Positions 16,622 through 25,090 of a DNA stretch of 64,000 bases are shown here, piece after piece. Below the pieces are notes generated by a model that saw only the letters and a list, made by a program, of their open reading frames with translations, made no database searches and had not been told where the DNA came from. Source of the stretch: Pedobacter ginsengisoli (GTDB taxonomy: Bacteria > Bacteroidota > Bacteroidia > Sphingobacteriales > Sphingobacteriaceae). Numbering within the stretch: the first letter of the stretch is position 1; each line of letters starts with the position of its first letter. The DNA lies in the NCBI RefSeq assembly GCF_002736205.1, contig NZ_CP024091.1:434001-498000 (forward strand). The letters are read 5' to 3'. The position numbers and the translations under genes are program-made.

Positions 16622-17719
16622 TTAAATAATCCATTTTTCGCATGTTTTCAGGAACTTAGGGGCTGCATCTGCTCCAAGCCCGGGAGTATCAGAGACCTCA
16701 ACAAAATATCCATTATAGGTAATGCCGCCAATTACGGGGTCAACCAGATGCCCGAGCAAGCAAGAATCTAAATCAAAGAAAACAACATTTGGACTAGCCA
16801 AAGCAAAATGCATATTTGCACTGATTGCTATTCTACTTTCAAGCATTCCACCTATCATACACTTTGTTCCGGTTTGCAAAGCAATTTCATGAATCTTTTG
16901 TGCCTCTAGTATACCTCCTGATTTTGAAAACTTAATATTAAGATAATCAACAGAGCCGCTGTTTATCAGCTTTCGCGCGTCGTGATGGTTGTAGCAACTT
17001 TCATCTGCCATAATTTTTACAGGGGAGTTCGCTTTTAGTTCAGGTAATTTATCGTCAAACCAGGTACGCATTGGTTGCTCGCAAAACTGAATGTCAAAAT
17101 TTTCCAATGCGCCAAGTGCATACAGGGCTTCATCAAAGCTCCAACCTTGATTCGCATCAAGCCTCAGGATTACTTCTTTTCCAACTGCTTGCCTGATCAG
17201 ACTCACCCTTTCTATATCACTGTGTACATCCTTGCCTAGTTTTATCTTGATGATACCGCATCCCCTGGCTTTTAATTCTATAGCAGTGGTTGCCATATTT
17301 TCCGGAGTATCAATACCTATGGTCATATCCGTTTCTACAATACGTTTTTCGCCTCCCAGATATTTATAAAGTGGCTGTTTGTTATGCTTTGCTGCAATAT
17401 CAAATAAGGCCATATCAAATGCACTTTTGATGGTGCTGTTGTGAGCGGCAAATCCTAGTAAGTCATTCATCCTTTCGGGTATGTCGAGCGGATCTTTACC
17501 AATTAGAATCCTGGCAAACTCTTTGGCCATTGCGATGCAGGTTTCCTGGCTTTCGCCAACAATCATAGGAAAGGCTGAGCATTCCCCTATGCCGTAAATG
17601 TTATTGCTTGTGTAGATTTTAATGAGCACATTCTGAGCGAAATACATAGTGCCGGTTGCTATTACAAACGGCTCTGTTGGTATGCTGAAACGATAAATTT
17701 CGATATTTGTAATCTTCAT
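16622..17719 (-). CDS. Dipeptide epimerase (enolase superfamily, MLE subgroup)
   Basis: Enolase-superfamily dipeptide epimerases invert the second residue of dipeptides such as L-Ala-D-Glu, often for recycling of cell-wall peptides. The metal ligands are RLDANQGW (Asp188), CEQP (Glu214) and ADES (Asp239). The two catalytic lysines lie in IKIKLG (Lys160) and NIKFSKSGG (Lys263). The DLD at 316-318 fits the DxD motif that holds the amino group of the dipeptide substrate in known epimerases. Length (365 aa) is normal. Specificity for Ala-Glu or another dipeptide cannot be told here. Confidence 0.88.
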   Translation of the reverse strand: MKITNIEIYRFSIPTEPFVIATGTMYFAQNVLIKIYTSNNIYGIGECSAFPMIVGESQETCIAMAKEFARILIGKDPLDIPERMNDLLGFAAHNSTIKSAFDMALFDIAAKHNKQPLYKYLGGEKRIVETDMTIGIDTPENMATTAIELKARGCGIIKIKLGKDVHSDIERVSLIRQAVGKEVILRLDANQGWSFDEALYALGALENFDIQFCEQPMRTWFDDKLPELKANSPVKIMADESCYNHHDARKLINSGSVDYLNIKFSKSGGILEAQKIHEIALQTGTKCMIGGMLESRIAISANMHFALASPNVVFFDLDSCLLGHLVDPVIGGITYNGYFVEVSDTPGLGADAAPKFLKTCEKWII

Positions 17720-17770
17720 GTTATCAGAGGTATACTGTAAAAATACAACTTATCTTTTTACCTTTATAGT

Positions 17771-19786
17771 ATGAATTCAGAACCTAATAATTTAATTAAA
17801 GCTTCATCACCTTACCTATTGCAACATGCCTACAACCCTGTAAATTGGTACGAATGGGGAGAAGAAGCTTTGCAAAAGGCGAAGCAGGAAAATAAATTAA
17901 TATTGGTTAGTATAGGATATTCGGCCTGTCATTGGTGCCATGTTATGGAGCGCGAAAGTTTTGAAAGACACGATGTTGCTGAGGTTATGAATCAGCACTT
18001 TGTGTGTATTAAAGTGGATAGGGAAGAGCGACCGGATATAGATCAGATTTACATGATGGCAATACAGTTAATGACAGGTAGCGGCGGCTGGCCTTTAAAC
18101 TGCATTTGCCTGCCAGATCAAAGACCAATTTACGGTGGTACTTATTTTAAAAAAGATGATTGGATTAGTGTTTTATTAAGTGTTGCTAATTTATGGGCTA
18201 ATGAGCCTGATAAAGCTAAACAGTATGCCGATAGGCTTACGGATGGAATTCGGAATTCTGAAAAGGTTATTCCAAATGTTAAAGTGGATGAATATACCAA
18301 GGTTCAACTGACAGAAATTATTGAGCCCTGGAAAAGATATTTTGATATTGCAGAGGGTGGCTATAATCGTGCCCCGAAATTCCCATTGCCTAATAATTGG
18401 CAGTTCATGCTGAGGTATAGCCACCTGATGGAGGATGATGCTACTCATGTATCAACTTTGCTTACCCTGGAAAAAATGGCCTTAGGCGGTATTTATGATC
18501 ATGTAGGTGGAGGCTTTGCCAGATATTCTGTTGATGGTAAATGGCATGTTCCTCATTTCGAAAAAATGCTTTATGATAATGGGCAGCTCATTAGTCTTTA
18601 TGCTGAAGCTTACCAGTATTCCAAATCCCCCTTGTTTAAGGATGTAGTTATTGAAACCATTGACTGGCTTGAAAGGGAGATGACATCGCCAGAGGGCTTG
18701 TTTTATTCTGCTTTGGATGCCGACAGTGAAGGTGTTGAGGGCAAGTTTTATGTGTGGGAAAAGGAAGAGTTTGATACTGTAGTTGGAGTGGATGCCCATC
18801 TGCTGGCAGATTATTATCATGTTACAAGTGATGGAAACTGGGAAGAAGAAGATACCAATATTCTTTTAAGGAAATTTATGGAAGAGGAATATGCAGATGT
18901 AAAAGGAATTACGGTAATGGAGCTTCAGGCAAAAATAAAGGAGGCAAAGGCTAAACTATTACAAGCACGCAGTAAAAGGGTACGACCAGGATTAGATGAT
19001 AAATGCTTGACGGCGTGGAACGCAATGGCCATTAAGGGTTTAGCCGAAAGTTCAGGTATTTTTGGTATGCCACATTATTATGACCTGGCAAAAAGGGCTG
19101 CCGACTTTATTCTGGCAAATTTACGTGGTTCTGATGGTGGGCTTTACCGTAACTTTAAAAATGGAAAAGTAACCATTCCTGGATTTTTGGACGATTATGC
19201 TTTCTTCATTGAAGCTTTAATAGCCCTTTATCAATCAGATTATGATGAGCGCTGGCTTAACGAGGCTAAGCAACTAACAGATTATGTATTGGTAAACTTT
19301 GAAGATAAGGATAGCCCGATGCTGTTTTATACTTCGGCCAGCGGCGAAACTCTTATTGCACGTAAACATGAGATAATGGATAATGTGATTCCTTCTTCGA
19401 ACTCCACAATGGCTCAGAATTTACATATTTTAGGACTGTTGTTTGATAATGATCAATATGTGAGCAAGGCTTCAGCTATGCTTGCTGCTGTACATCCTCA
19501 AATAAAAACTTATGGCTCGGCATATTCTAACTGGGCAATTCAATTGCTTAATGAAGTATTCGGAATTAATGAGGTAGCAATAACAGGGAGTAAGGTATAT
19601 GACATAAAAAAAGAACTAAATGCACATTACATCCCCAATAAAATTACATTGGCCGGAACAAATTCGAACCTACCTTTGTTAAAAGATAAGCAAAGCATTG
19701 AAACAAAAATCTATATTTGCCGAAATAAAGCGTGCCAGTTGCCGGTAGCTACCGTTGACGAAGCATTACAATTGATAACTAAATAA
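17771..19786 (+). CDS. DUF255 thioredoxin-domain protein (YyaL/SSP411 family)
   Basis: The N-terminus ([27 protein letters not shown]) is the hallmark of the DUF255 thioredoxin-like domain, here with the motif CHWCHVM (Cys53, Cys56). The rest is an alpha/alpha-barrel like that of glycosidases and N-acylglucosamine 2-epimerases ([36 protein letters not shown]). The length of 671 aa is that of full-length bacterial YyaL and human SPATA20. The biochemical role of the family is not established. It is followed after 7 bases by slyD, so the two are probably co-transcribed. Confidence 0.93.
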   Translation: MNSEPNNLIKASSPYLLQHAYNPVNWYEWGEEALQKAKQENKLILVSIGYSACHWCHVMERESFERHDVAEVMNQHFVCIKVDREERPDIDQIYMMAIQLMTGSGGWPLNCICLPDQRPIYGGTYFKKDDWISVLLSVANLWANEPDKAKQYADRLTDGIRNSEKVIPNVKVDEYTKVQLTEIIEPWKRYFDIAEGGYNRAPKFPLPNNWQFMLRYSHLMEDDATHVSTLLTLEKMALGGIYDHVGGGFARYSVDGKWHVPHFEKMLYDNGQLISLYAEAYQYSKSPLFKDVVIETIDWLEREMTSPEGLFYSALDADSEGVEGKFYVWEKEEFDTVVGVDAHLLADYYHVTSDGNWEEEDTNILLRKFMEEEYADVKGITVMELQAKIKEAKAKLLQARSKRVRPGLDDKCLTAWNAMAIKGLAESSGIFGMPHYYDLAKRAADFILANLRGSDGGLYRNFKNGKVTIPGFLDDYAFFIEALIALYQSDYDERWLNEAKQLTDYVLVNFEDKDSPMLFYTSASGETLIARKHEIMDNVIPSSNSTMAQNLHILGLLFDNDQYVSKASAMLAAVHPQIKTYGSAYSNWAIQLLNEVFGINEVAITGSKVYDIKKELNAHYIPNKITLAGTNSNLPLLKDKQSIETKIYICRNKACQLPVATVDEALQLITK

Positions 19787-19793
19787 CATCATA

Positions 19794-20294
19794 ATGAGTA
19801 TTAAACCCAATACAGTAGTATCATTAACGTACGAATTGCATACGACTAATGAAGAAGGACAACAAGTTTTTGTAGAGAAAGCAGATGAGCAAAATGCATT
19901 AGTATTTCTTTATGGTACAGGAATGATGTTGCCTAAATTTGAAGAGCATTTAGGTGGCCTAAACGTTGGTGATGAATATAGCTTTGAGCTTAGTGCGGCT
20001 GATGGATACGGTGAATTAGATCCAGGAGCTTATGCAGACTTGCCTAAAGATATGTTTAAAGATGTTGAATTACCATCGGTAGGTGATGTTATACCTTTGC
20101 AAGATAATCAAGGTAACCATTTCAGAGCTGGCGTTACCGCTGTTCATGAAGATGTTATTTCTGTAGATTTAAACCACCCAATGGCTGGTAAAAACTTAAT
20201 ATTTGCAGGTAAGATTTTAACTGTACGTGAGGCTACTCAAGAAGAATTGAGTCATGGTCATGCCCATGGTGCTGATGGCCATTCTGGTCATTAA
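19794..20294 (+). CDS. slyD: FKBP-type peptidyl-prolyl isomerase, SlyD-like
   Basis: SlyD is a cytosolic folding helper that turns Xaa-Pro bonds and binds nickel or zinc through a His-rich tail. The protein has the FKBP halves (NTVVSLTYELH; FLYGTGMMLPKFEEHLGGLNVGDE) with the SlyD insert-in-flap domain between (PKDMFKDVELPSVGDVIPLQ). The tail HGHAHGADGHSGH could bind metal but is shorter than in E. coli. The gene converges on the Zur-type gene, with a large palindrome between them. Metal binding may link it to that neighbour, but this is inference. Confidence 0.92.
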   Translation: MSIKPNTVVSLTYELHTTNEEGQQVFVEKADEQNALVFLYGTGMMLPKFEEHLGGLNVGDEYSFELSAADGYGELDPGAYADLPKDMFKDVELPSVGDVIPLQDNQGNHFRAGVTAVHEDVISVDLNHPMAGKNLIFAGKILTVREATQEELSHGHAHGADGHSGH

Positions 20295-20307
20295 TAGCTA
20301 ATTGCTT

Positions 20308-20384
20308 AAAAACCCCTTACCTTATTTTTCTCCTCGGATTCAGAAATAGAATCCGGATGTCGGAAAATAAGGTAAGGGGTTTTT
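20308..20384. terminator. Compound bidirectional terminator: 21-bp outer stem with an inner hairpin
   Basis: The outer arms at 20308-20328 and 20364-20384 are perfect complements (AAAAACCCCTTACCTTATTT... and its inverse). Between them lies a second hairpin: CGGATTC, 7 bases, GAATCCG. It sits between the converging slyD and zur genes. The A5/T5 ends provide U-tracts in both directions. Confidence 0.8.
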
Positions 20385-20451
20385 AATTAGACGCGCTATA
20401 AATTTGACGGTCATAGGGGAATTGCAGGGTGTACAAAAAGATCAGGTTTTT

Positions 20452-20877
20452 TTAATGAACCGCACTGCTATTGCATTTTTCGCAAACTCCGTAAGCTGTT
20501 GAGGTAATGGTGGTAGCTGTAAAACCTTGTGGCATTTTAATTCTCGGAACAGTAACTTCCAGACAATAGATTTTAAAACAAGTTGTACAATTAAAGTGCA
20601 CATGTTCGTCATGGTGATGATGTTCTGTACATGACGCCGAACAGATTGCATAATTAGCCGTTCCATTCATATCCATTATCCTATGTAGAATGCCCTTATC
20701 TTCATAAGTATTCAATATTCTGTATAGCGTAACACGATCTATCTCCTTACCGAGTTTTTTTTCAAGATCTGGTTGCGAAACAGCAGCTTTGTCCAAGGCA
20801 ATTTCTTCGAGTACGCGAACCCTTTGTTTGGTGTGCTTTAAATCGTGCGTCTTTAATATGTTAGCTGGATCTATCAT
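20452..20877 (-). CDS. zur: Fur family transcriptional repressor, probably Zur
   Basis: Fur-family proteins repress metal-uptake genes when bound to metal. The winged helix is seen in KHTKQRVRVLEEI and DRVTLYRILNTYEDKGILHR. Structural zinc is supplied by two CxxC pairs (Cys97/Cys100 and Cys132/Cys135), and the sensing site probably by the His-rich stretch EHHHHDEHVHF. The setting argues for zinc rather than iron: the gene is last in a six-gene leftward operon and faces a COG0523 GTPase and ZnuD-like receptor. Two matching palindromes in the divergent promoter are its likely operators, so it would control its own operon. The metal is inferred from context. Confidence 0.85.
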   Translation of the reverse strand: MIDPANILKTHDLKHTKQRVRVLEEIALDKAAVSQPDLEKKLGKEIDRVTLYRILNTYEDKGILHRIMDMNGTANYAICSASCTEHHHHDEHVHFNCTTCFKIYCLEVTVPRIKMPQGFTATTITSTAYGVCEKCNSSAVH

Positions 20878-20887
20878 GTTGGCTTAT

Positions 20888-21328
20888 TTATATTGGTTTT
20901 GCAGCAGATAAAACGATTGGCGGGTTATCCATTGCATTTCCAGTATTTAATTTTAAAGTTCCCTTAACAGTTATTGTCTGATACGTGAATTTTATGGGTT
21001 CTGTCATCTCTACCAATACCATAATAGGTACTCCATTTTTACCGCAGAAATAGCATTGATTAATTGGTAAAGTAGAAAGCATAAACTTGGTCTGTTTCAT
21101 TCCATCTTTAATTGGAACAATATAACCTTCAAGTTCAAAGGGCTTGTTTGCGAATTTTTTTATATTGTTATTATAAATCGCAATCATCTCTGTATCCTTA
21201 ATGATTTTAAAATCCACACTGCCAATAACATCCCAGTTGTCAGACATTACCTGATCATCAGGATTGTGCTGTGCTTTAACGGCCAGACCAGTAAAAAGTA
21301 ATAAGAAGAGCACAATATTTTTTACCAT
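20888..21328 (-). CDS. Exported DUF3299-like protein with a CxxC motif
   Basis: A signal peptide (IVLFLLLFTGLAVKAQ) precedes a small domain with the motif LPINQCYFCGKNGVP (Cys92, Cys95), a pattern I associate with DUF3299. The start also carries FELEGYIVPI, another feature of that family. The protein is probably periplasmic. It follows the permease gene after 11 bases and precedes zur by 10, inside the putative zinc operon. From memory, similar proteins sit next to FtsX-type ABC genes in zinc-responsive operons of Proteobacteria. A role in handling zinc through the Cys pair is inference. Confidence 0.75.
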   Translation of the reverse strand: MVKNIVLFLLLFTGLAVKAQHNPDDQVMSDNWDVIGSVDFKIIKDTEMIAIYNNNIKKFANKPFELEGYIVPIKDGMKQTKFMLSTLPINQCYFCGKNGVPIMVLVEMTEPIKFTYQTITVKGTLKLNTGNAMDNPPIVLSAAKPI

Positions 21329-21339
21329 AAATGTTTGTT

Positions 21340-22578
21340 TTAATTCTTCGACAATATTTTAGAGATATTTGATCTATAAGCTTGTACAGCAGGTATTACG
21401 GCTGCAAATATACCAATAGCAAGTCCGGCTGCAAATAAATATGCCTCATCGCCAAGTAAAATGAATCCGGTTAATCGCGCCTGACTGCTTTCCTGATTGC
21501 TTCCAATAAATTCTAATGCCAAATGCCCTAATGCTATTCCAATAATTGTACCTGCTAAAGTAAGCATAATCCCTTCGGCAATTACAATCAGAAACAGCTT
21601 AGTTCTGGATGCGCCTAGTGTACGCATAATGGCCAAATCATAACTTCTTTCTTTTAATGAGTTGTACAGATTTACAAATACACTTATTGCAGCAATGAAC
21701 ATAATAAGTAGGGCAAACCATTGCAAGGTATCCACACCAACGCCTATTAAAGAAAACAATCTGGTACTTTCCTGAGCGGGAGAGGCAGCCTGCATATTTG
21801 TAGATTCATTTACCATACGAGGAAACATAACAACTGACATTGGTGAACGATACTGGATTAGTAGGGAAGTGATTTCTTTGTTCTGAATTTCAGGAGCCTC
21901 TTCTTTATGATCTTTTGAATCATGATGATGATCATCACCATGATCATGCTCTTTTTCTTCTTGAGGATCGTGCATTTTCCAAACGCTCGAAATGTTTGTT
22001 AATATCAGATTGTCGGTAACGTTTCCTTGTGGTGTTAAAATGCCTGCAACTTTGTAGGCATGGGTTTTATGGACATCAGTACTTCCCGTAAGGCCATGTG
22101 CACCAAAAAAAGTATCGCCTATCTTCAGTTTTAGGTTTTGAGCAACAGAGCTTCCAATAGTGGTTTCAAAATCGCTTTGCCAGAATTTACCTTCTTTAAT
22201 CTTAAGCTTATAAATGCCAACAAAATTGGAGTCGGTACCTACAATGCGGACTCCATTGTAATTATCTCCAAGAGCCAGTGGTACTGCTTTTTTAACAAAA
22301 GGGCTTCCGGCTAGTTCCCGGGTTTCTTTTAAAGGAATATTACCGGTAGGGAAATCGATATAATAAATGCTGCTCAATATGAGTTGCAATGGGCTGCCTT
22401 TAGCACCCACTACCAGATCAATATCTTTAGAATTGTTTTCCAGCTTATCACTGATTTGTTTTGAAGCAAGCAACAGTATGGTTAGGATACCAGTTCCAAA
22501 AGCAATCAGTATAATGTTTAACGCTGATGATAGTGGCTTAGACCAGATGCTTTTCCAGCTTATCTTTAAAGGACTCAT
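21340..22578 (-). CDS. FtsX/MacB-type ABC transporter permease with a His-rich periplasmic loop
   Basis: The protein has the plan of type VII ABC permeases (LolC/MacB/FtsX): one N-terminal membrane helix (about 20-38), a long periplasmic domain, then three helices in the last third (about 285-310, 330-355, 375-398) with the FtsX signature LYNSLKERSYDLAIMRTLGAS. Such permeases act by moving periplasmic domains rather than by passing substrate through the membrane. Unusually, residues 203-225 hold a run with nine His and many Asp/Glu, a likely zinc-binding loop. It overlaps the ATPase gene by 4 bases (ATGA), so the two are partners. Confidence 0.88.
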   Translation of the reverse strand: MSPLKISWKSIWSKPLSSALNIILIAFGTGILTILLLASKQISDKLENNSKDIDLVVGAKGSPLQLILSSIYYIDFPTGNIPLKETRELAGSPFVKKAVPLALGDNYNGVRIVGTDSNFVGIYKLKIKEGKFWQSDFETTIGSSVAQNLKLKIGDTFFGAHGLTGSTDVHKTHAYKVAGILTPQGNVTDNLILTNISSVWKMHDPQEEKEHDHGDDHHHDSKDHKEEAPEIQNKEITSLLIQYRSPMSVVMFPRMVNESTNMQAASPAQESTRLFSLIGVGVDTLQWFALLIMFIAAISVFVNLYNSLKERSYDLAIMRTLGASRTKLFLIVIAEGIMLTLAGTIIGIALGHLALEFIGSNQESSQARLTGFILLGDEAYLFAAGLAIGIFAAVIPAVQAYRSNISKILSKN

Positions 22579-23204
22579 GATAATTCGTAGGTGTTTGTAA
22601 ATGCATCTTTAACTCTTTTATCGTGCGTAGCCACAATAAGCGTGGCCTGATTAATGCCTGACTGGTTTATTAAAAGTTCCAGCACTGCTGCCGCATTTTT
22701 ATCGTCCAAACTCGACGTTGGTTCATCTGCAATAATTAATGTGGGTCTGTTAACTACAGCCCTTGCAATAGATACACGTTGTAACTGGCCATGACTCAAT
22801 TCATTGGGGTAAGCATTTTTTTTATCGGCTATACTTAAAGAAGTAAGAACTTCCTGAATCCTGCTTAAGTCGGTAGGAAGATTGGCAAAGCGTTGTGCCA
22901 TAATTAGGTTTTCCTTTATTGTAAGGCTTTTTATAAGGTGCGGACGCTGGAAAATGATTCCAATGTTTCGACCCCTAAACTGATCCAGATGTTTTGAAGA
23001 TAAATCGTAAATGGAAGTACCATCAATAACAACGCTACCTTGTTGTGGTTTTAAAATTCCTGTTAAAATATGAAGGAGTGTAGTTTTACCACTTCCGGAT
23101 GCACCAAGCAGCAACCATTGAGAGCCATTGTCTACCTGCCAGTCCCTAAAGCCTATTCTATGGCCATTCTCATAGTTATGAGATACCGCATTTAATGCAA
23201 TCAT
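22575..23204 (-). CDS. ABC transporter ATP-binding protein, LolD/MacB type
   Basis: The protein is a single nucleotide-binding domain of 209 residues. It has Walker A GASGSGKTT, a Q-loop region (GIIFQRPHLIKSLTIKENL), the signature LSHGQLQRVSIARA, Walker B LIIADEPTSSLDD and the H-loop in LIVATHDKRV. The signature LSHGQ differs slightly from LSGGQ but keeps its key Ser and Gly. It powers the permease encoded directly downstream with a 4-base overlap. Substrate is not known; operon context points to zinc or a zinc-binding factor. Confidence 0.92.
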   Translation of the reverse strand: MIALNAVSHNYENGHRIGFRDWQVDNGSQWLLLGASGSGKTTLLHILTGILKPQQGSVVIDGTSIYDLSSKHLDQFRGRNIGIIFQRPHLIKSLTIKENLIMAQRFANLPTDLSRIQEVLTSLSIADKKNAYPNELSHGQLQRVSIARAVVNRPTLIIADEPTSSLDDKNAAAVLELLINQSGINQATLIVATHDKRVKDAFTNTYELS

Positions 23205-23212
23205 ATTTAATC

Positions 23213-23341
23213 CTATTTTTTAATATGGCTTTTTAAATAGTTCATGTAAAGTTGTTTGCCAGTTACTTTATCATGTTTGCAACCCGGGTTTATCATGCTT
23301 ATAAAAAGCAGAAATGCACCAAATATTAATTTTCTGTTCAT
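23213..23341 (-). CDS. Tiny putative lipoprotein, 42 residues
   Basis: The frame runs from an ATG at 23341 to a TAG at 23213. It begins MNRKLIFGAFLLFISMINPG and has a lipobox ending at Cys21, with Lys after it (CKHDKVTGKQLYMNYLKSHI), a typical outer-membrane lipoprotein start in Bacteroidota. The mature peptide would be only 22 residues, basic, with two His. It fills the gap in the zinc operon, 35 bases after the MerC-like gene and 8 before the ATPase gene. The GKQLYMNY stretch recalls part of a cytochrome c, but no CxxCH is present. Function is unknown. Confidence 0.6.
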   Translation of the reverse strand: MNRKLIFGAFLLFISMINPGCKHDKVTGKQLYMNYLKSHIKK

Positions 23342-23376
23342 CACTTCCGTGGTTTGTAAAGTTAGTAAATGCAATT

Positions 23377-23787
23377 TTATTTATGCACGCAGCTGCGGCT
23401 GTATTTCCAGTTTATATAGTGAGCAAGGGCAATAGTAAAACCTCCCATTGGGATTAATATAGCTTCCATACTTTCTATGAGGTAATGTCCTGTGGCTATC
23501 ATTACAAAGCCTATTGTAAGAATTATTGCAGGCATTGGTCTTTTATGTTTAGGGTAAGATGTACTTAAAGAATACACTCCAATAACAAGAGATAGACCTA
23601 TCATGACCATTTCTATCCAGCTGTGGGCTAAAAAGCTAAGTCCAAACAATGGCAGTGCGGTAAGCACAAAAGGCAATGCTGCACAATGAATTGCGCAGGC
23701 TAAGGAGGCGGTCATTCCCAACTGATCTAATTTTTCGGATTTAATAAAGTATTTCATGTCGTTTAATTTTTTTTCTGCCGGTTCCAT
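23377..23787 (-). CDS. MerC-like four-helix membrane protein
   Basis: The 136-residue protein has four hydrophobic segments and the MerC signature in the first: SLACAIHCAALPFVL (Cys31, Cys35). MerC was named for mercury uptake, but chromosomal members in Bacteroidota often stand near zinc genes. No other mercury gene is present here. It is the first gene of the leftward zinc operon; a -7 box TATATTTG (minus strand, 23815 to 23808) lies about 20 bases before its ATG. A later Met at 23757 is a possible start. Transport of zinc is inference from context. Confidence 0.82.
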   Translation of the reverse strand: MEPAEKKLNDMKYFIKSEKLDQLGMTASLACAIHCAALPFVLTALPLFGLSFLAHSWIEMVMIGLSLVIGVYSLSTSYPKHKRPMPAIILTIGFVMIATGHYLIESMEAILIPMGGFTIALAHYINWKYSRSCVHK

Positions 23788-23807
23788 CAGGCTCCGGAAA
23801 GTGATTG

Positions 23808-23859
23808 CAAATATAAACGCAATTTTGTTGCATTTGTAAAATTAAATAAAATATATTTG
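23808..23859. promoter_or_regulatory. Divergent promoters of the zinc cluster
   Basis: Rightward promoter: TTG at 23828-23830 and TATATTTG at 23852-23859, 21 bases apart, ahead of the COG0523 gene. Leftward promoter: the same box TATATTTG read on the minus strand from 23815 to 23808, ahead of the MerC-like gene; no clear -33 box is seen on that side. Both fit the TAnnTTTG consensus of Bacteroidota. Confidence 0.6.
23815..23835 (+). promoter_or_regulatory. Candidate Zur operator 1
   Basis: The core GCAATTTTGTTGC (23819-23831) is a palindrome with arms GCAA/TTGC and a 5-base centre. With one mismatched pair it extends to 21 bases, from AAA to TTT. It adjoins the leftward -7 box and covers the place of its -33 box. 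The same sequence, inverted, is found at operator 2. Confidence 0.65.
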
Positions 23860-23875
23860 CAACATAATTGCATTT
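23855..23875 (-). promoter_or_regulatory. Candidate Zur operator 2
   Basis: The palindrome TGCAACATAATTGCA (23858-23872) has arms TGCAA/TTGCA. Its minus strand matches operator 1 at most positions over 21 bases. It overlaps the rightward -7 box and ends directly before the ATG at 23876, so a bound repressor would block transcription of the COG0523 gene. Confidence 0.65.
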
Positions 23876-25078
23876 ATGGAACAGAGAAAATTACCCGTAA
23901 CCGTACTTAGTGGCTTTCTTGGTAGCGGTAAAACAACTTTACTAAATCATATCCTTGATAATAAACAGGATTTAAAAGTTGCATTGATAGTGAATGACAT
24001 GAGCGAAATCAATATTGATGCAAGAACTGTGCAGAGTGGACATGCACTGTCAAGAACTGAAGAGAGGCTTGTTGAAATGAGTAATGGATGCATTTGCTGC
24101 ACGTTAAGAGAAGATCTGATCACAGAAGTTGAAAAACTAGCCAGAGAGGATCGTTTTGATTACCTGATTATAGAAAGTACAGGTATTTCAGAACCAATTC
24201 CGGTTGCACAGACTTTTAATTATGTGGATGAAAATTTGGGCATAGACCTCGATAAGTTTAGTAAACTGGATACAATGGTAACTGTGGTAGACTGTTACAA
24301 TTTTAAAAAGGATTTTGGTACTGATGAACTTTTGCTGGATAGAGAATGGGTTGATGACCAGGTAGACCGCAGGACTATTGTAAACTTGCTAACCGATCAG
24401 ATTGAGTTCGCGAATGTGATTGTTCTTAATAAAACTGACCTTGTTAGCGAAGAAGATTTAAAGCTGATAAGGGCTGTGGTTAAAAAGCTTAATCCATCAG
24501 CAAAGCAAGTAGAAAGTACATACAGCAAAATTGATGTTAAAGAAATTCTTAATACGGGATTGTTTGATTTTAAAACCTCATCTCAAGGTGCGGGCTGGAT
24601 TAAGGAATTAAATACAGTTCACGAACCAGAAACAGAAGAATATGGCATTAGCAGCACTGTATTCCGCTCTTCAAGGCCATTTCATCCACAACGCTTGTGG
24701 GACTATTTAAATATAGATTTTCCAAACAACATTCTCAGAACTAAAGGTTTGTTCTGGATTGCAGCGTTGCCAGATTATGCACTTAATTTCTCGCAGGCCG
24801 GTGGTTCTCTTAAAATCGAAAATGCAGGAAACTGGTGGGCAAGCATGCCTTTGCAGGAAAGACTTAATTATGCAGATTATCTGGAAAACAGAGAAGACAT
24901 AGAAAGCAGATGGGATATGGGTTTTGGAGATCGATTAAATGAACTTGTTCTTATTGGACAGGATATGGATAAAGACAGCCTGAATAATGAACTAACTTCA
25001 TGCTTACTGAACTATAAAGAGCTCATTTGTTTCTGGCAGGGAGAGAAATTTGAAAATCCATTTGAAAGAGTTCTTTAA
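23876..25078 (+). CDS. COG0523 (CobW/ZigA-type) GTP-binding metallochaperone
   Basis: COG0523 GTPases deliver metal to client enzymes; Zur-controlled members act for zinc when it is scarce. The P-loop is GFLGSGKTT (13-21), the metal motif is GCICCTLRED (CxCC, Cys72-Cys75), and NKTD is the guanine motif. The C-terminal CobW_C domain (RPFHPQRLWDYLN) contains the HP motif. Length (400 aa) matches the ZigA/ZagA-like branch. The ATG directly abuts candidate operator 2, and the predicted start site leaves a leader of only about 10 bases. It heads the rightward zinc operon. Confidence 0.92.
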   Translation: MEQRKLPVTVLSGFLGSGKTTLLNHILDNKQDLKVALIVNDMSEINIDARTVQSGHALSRTEERLVEMSNGCICCTLREDLITEVEKLAREDRFDYLIIESTGISEPIPVAQTFNYVDENLGIDLDKFSKLDTMVTVVDCYNFKKDFGTDELLLDREWVDDQVDRRTIVNLLTDQIEFANVIVLNKTDLVSEEDLKLIRAVVKKLNPSAKQVESTYSKIDVKEILNTGLFDFKTSSQGAGWIKELNTVHEPETEEYGISSTVFRSSRPFHPQRLWDYLNIDFPNNILRTKGLFWIAALPDYALNFSQAGGSLKIENAGNWWASMPLQERLNYADYLENREDIESRWDMGFGDRLNELVLIGQDMDKDSLNNELTSCLLNYKELICFWQGEKFENPFERVL

Positions 25079-25090
25079 AAGCTGTTTTTT

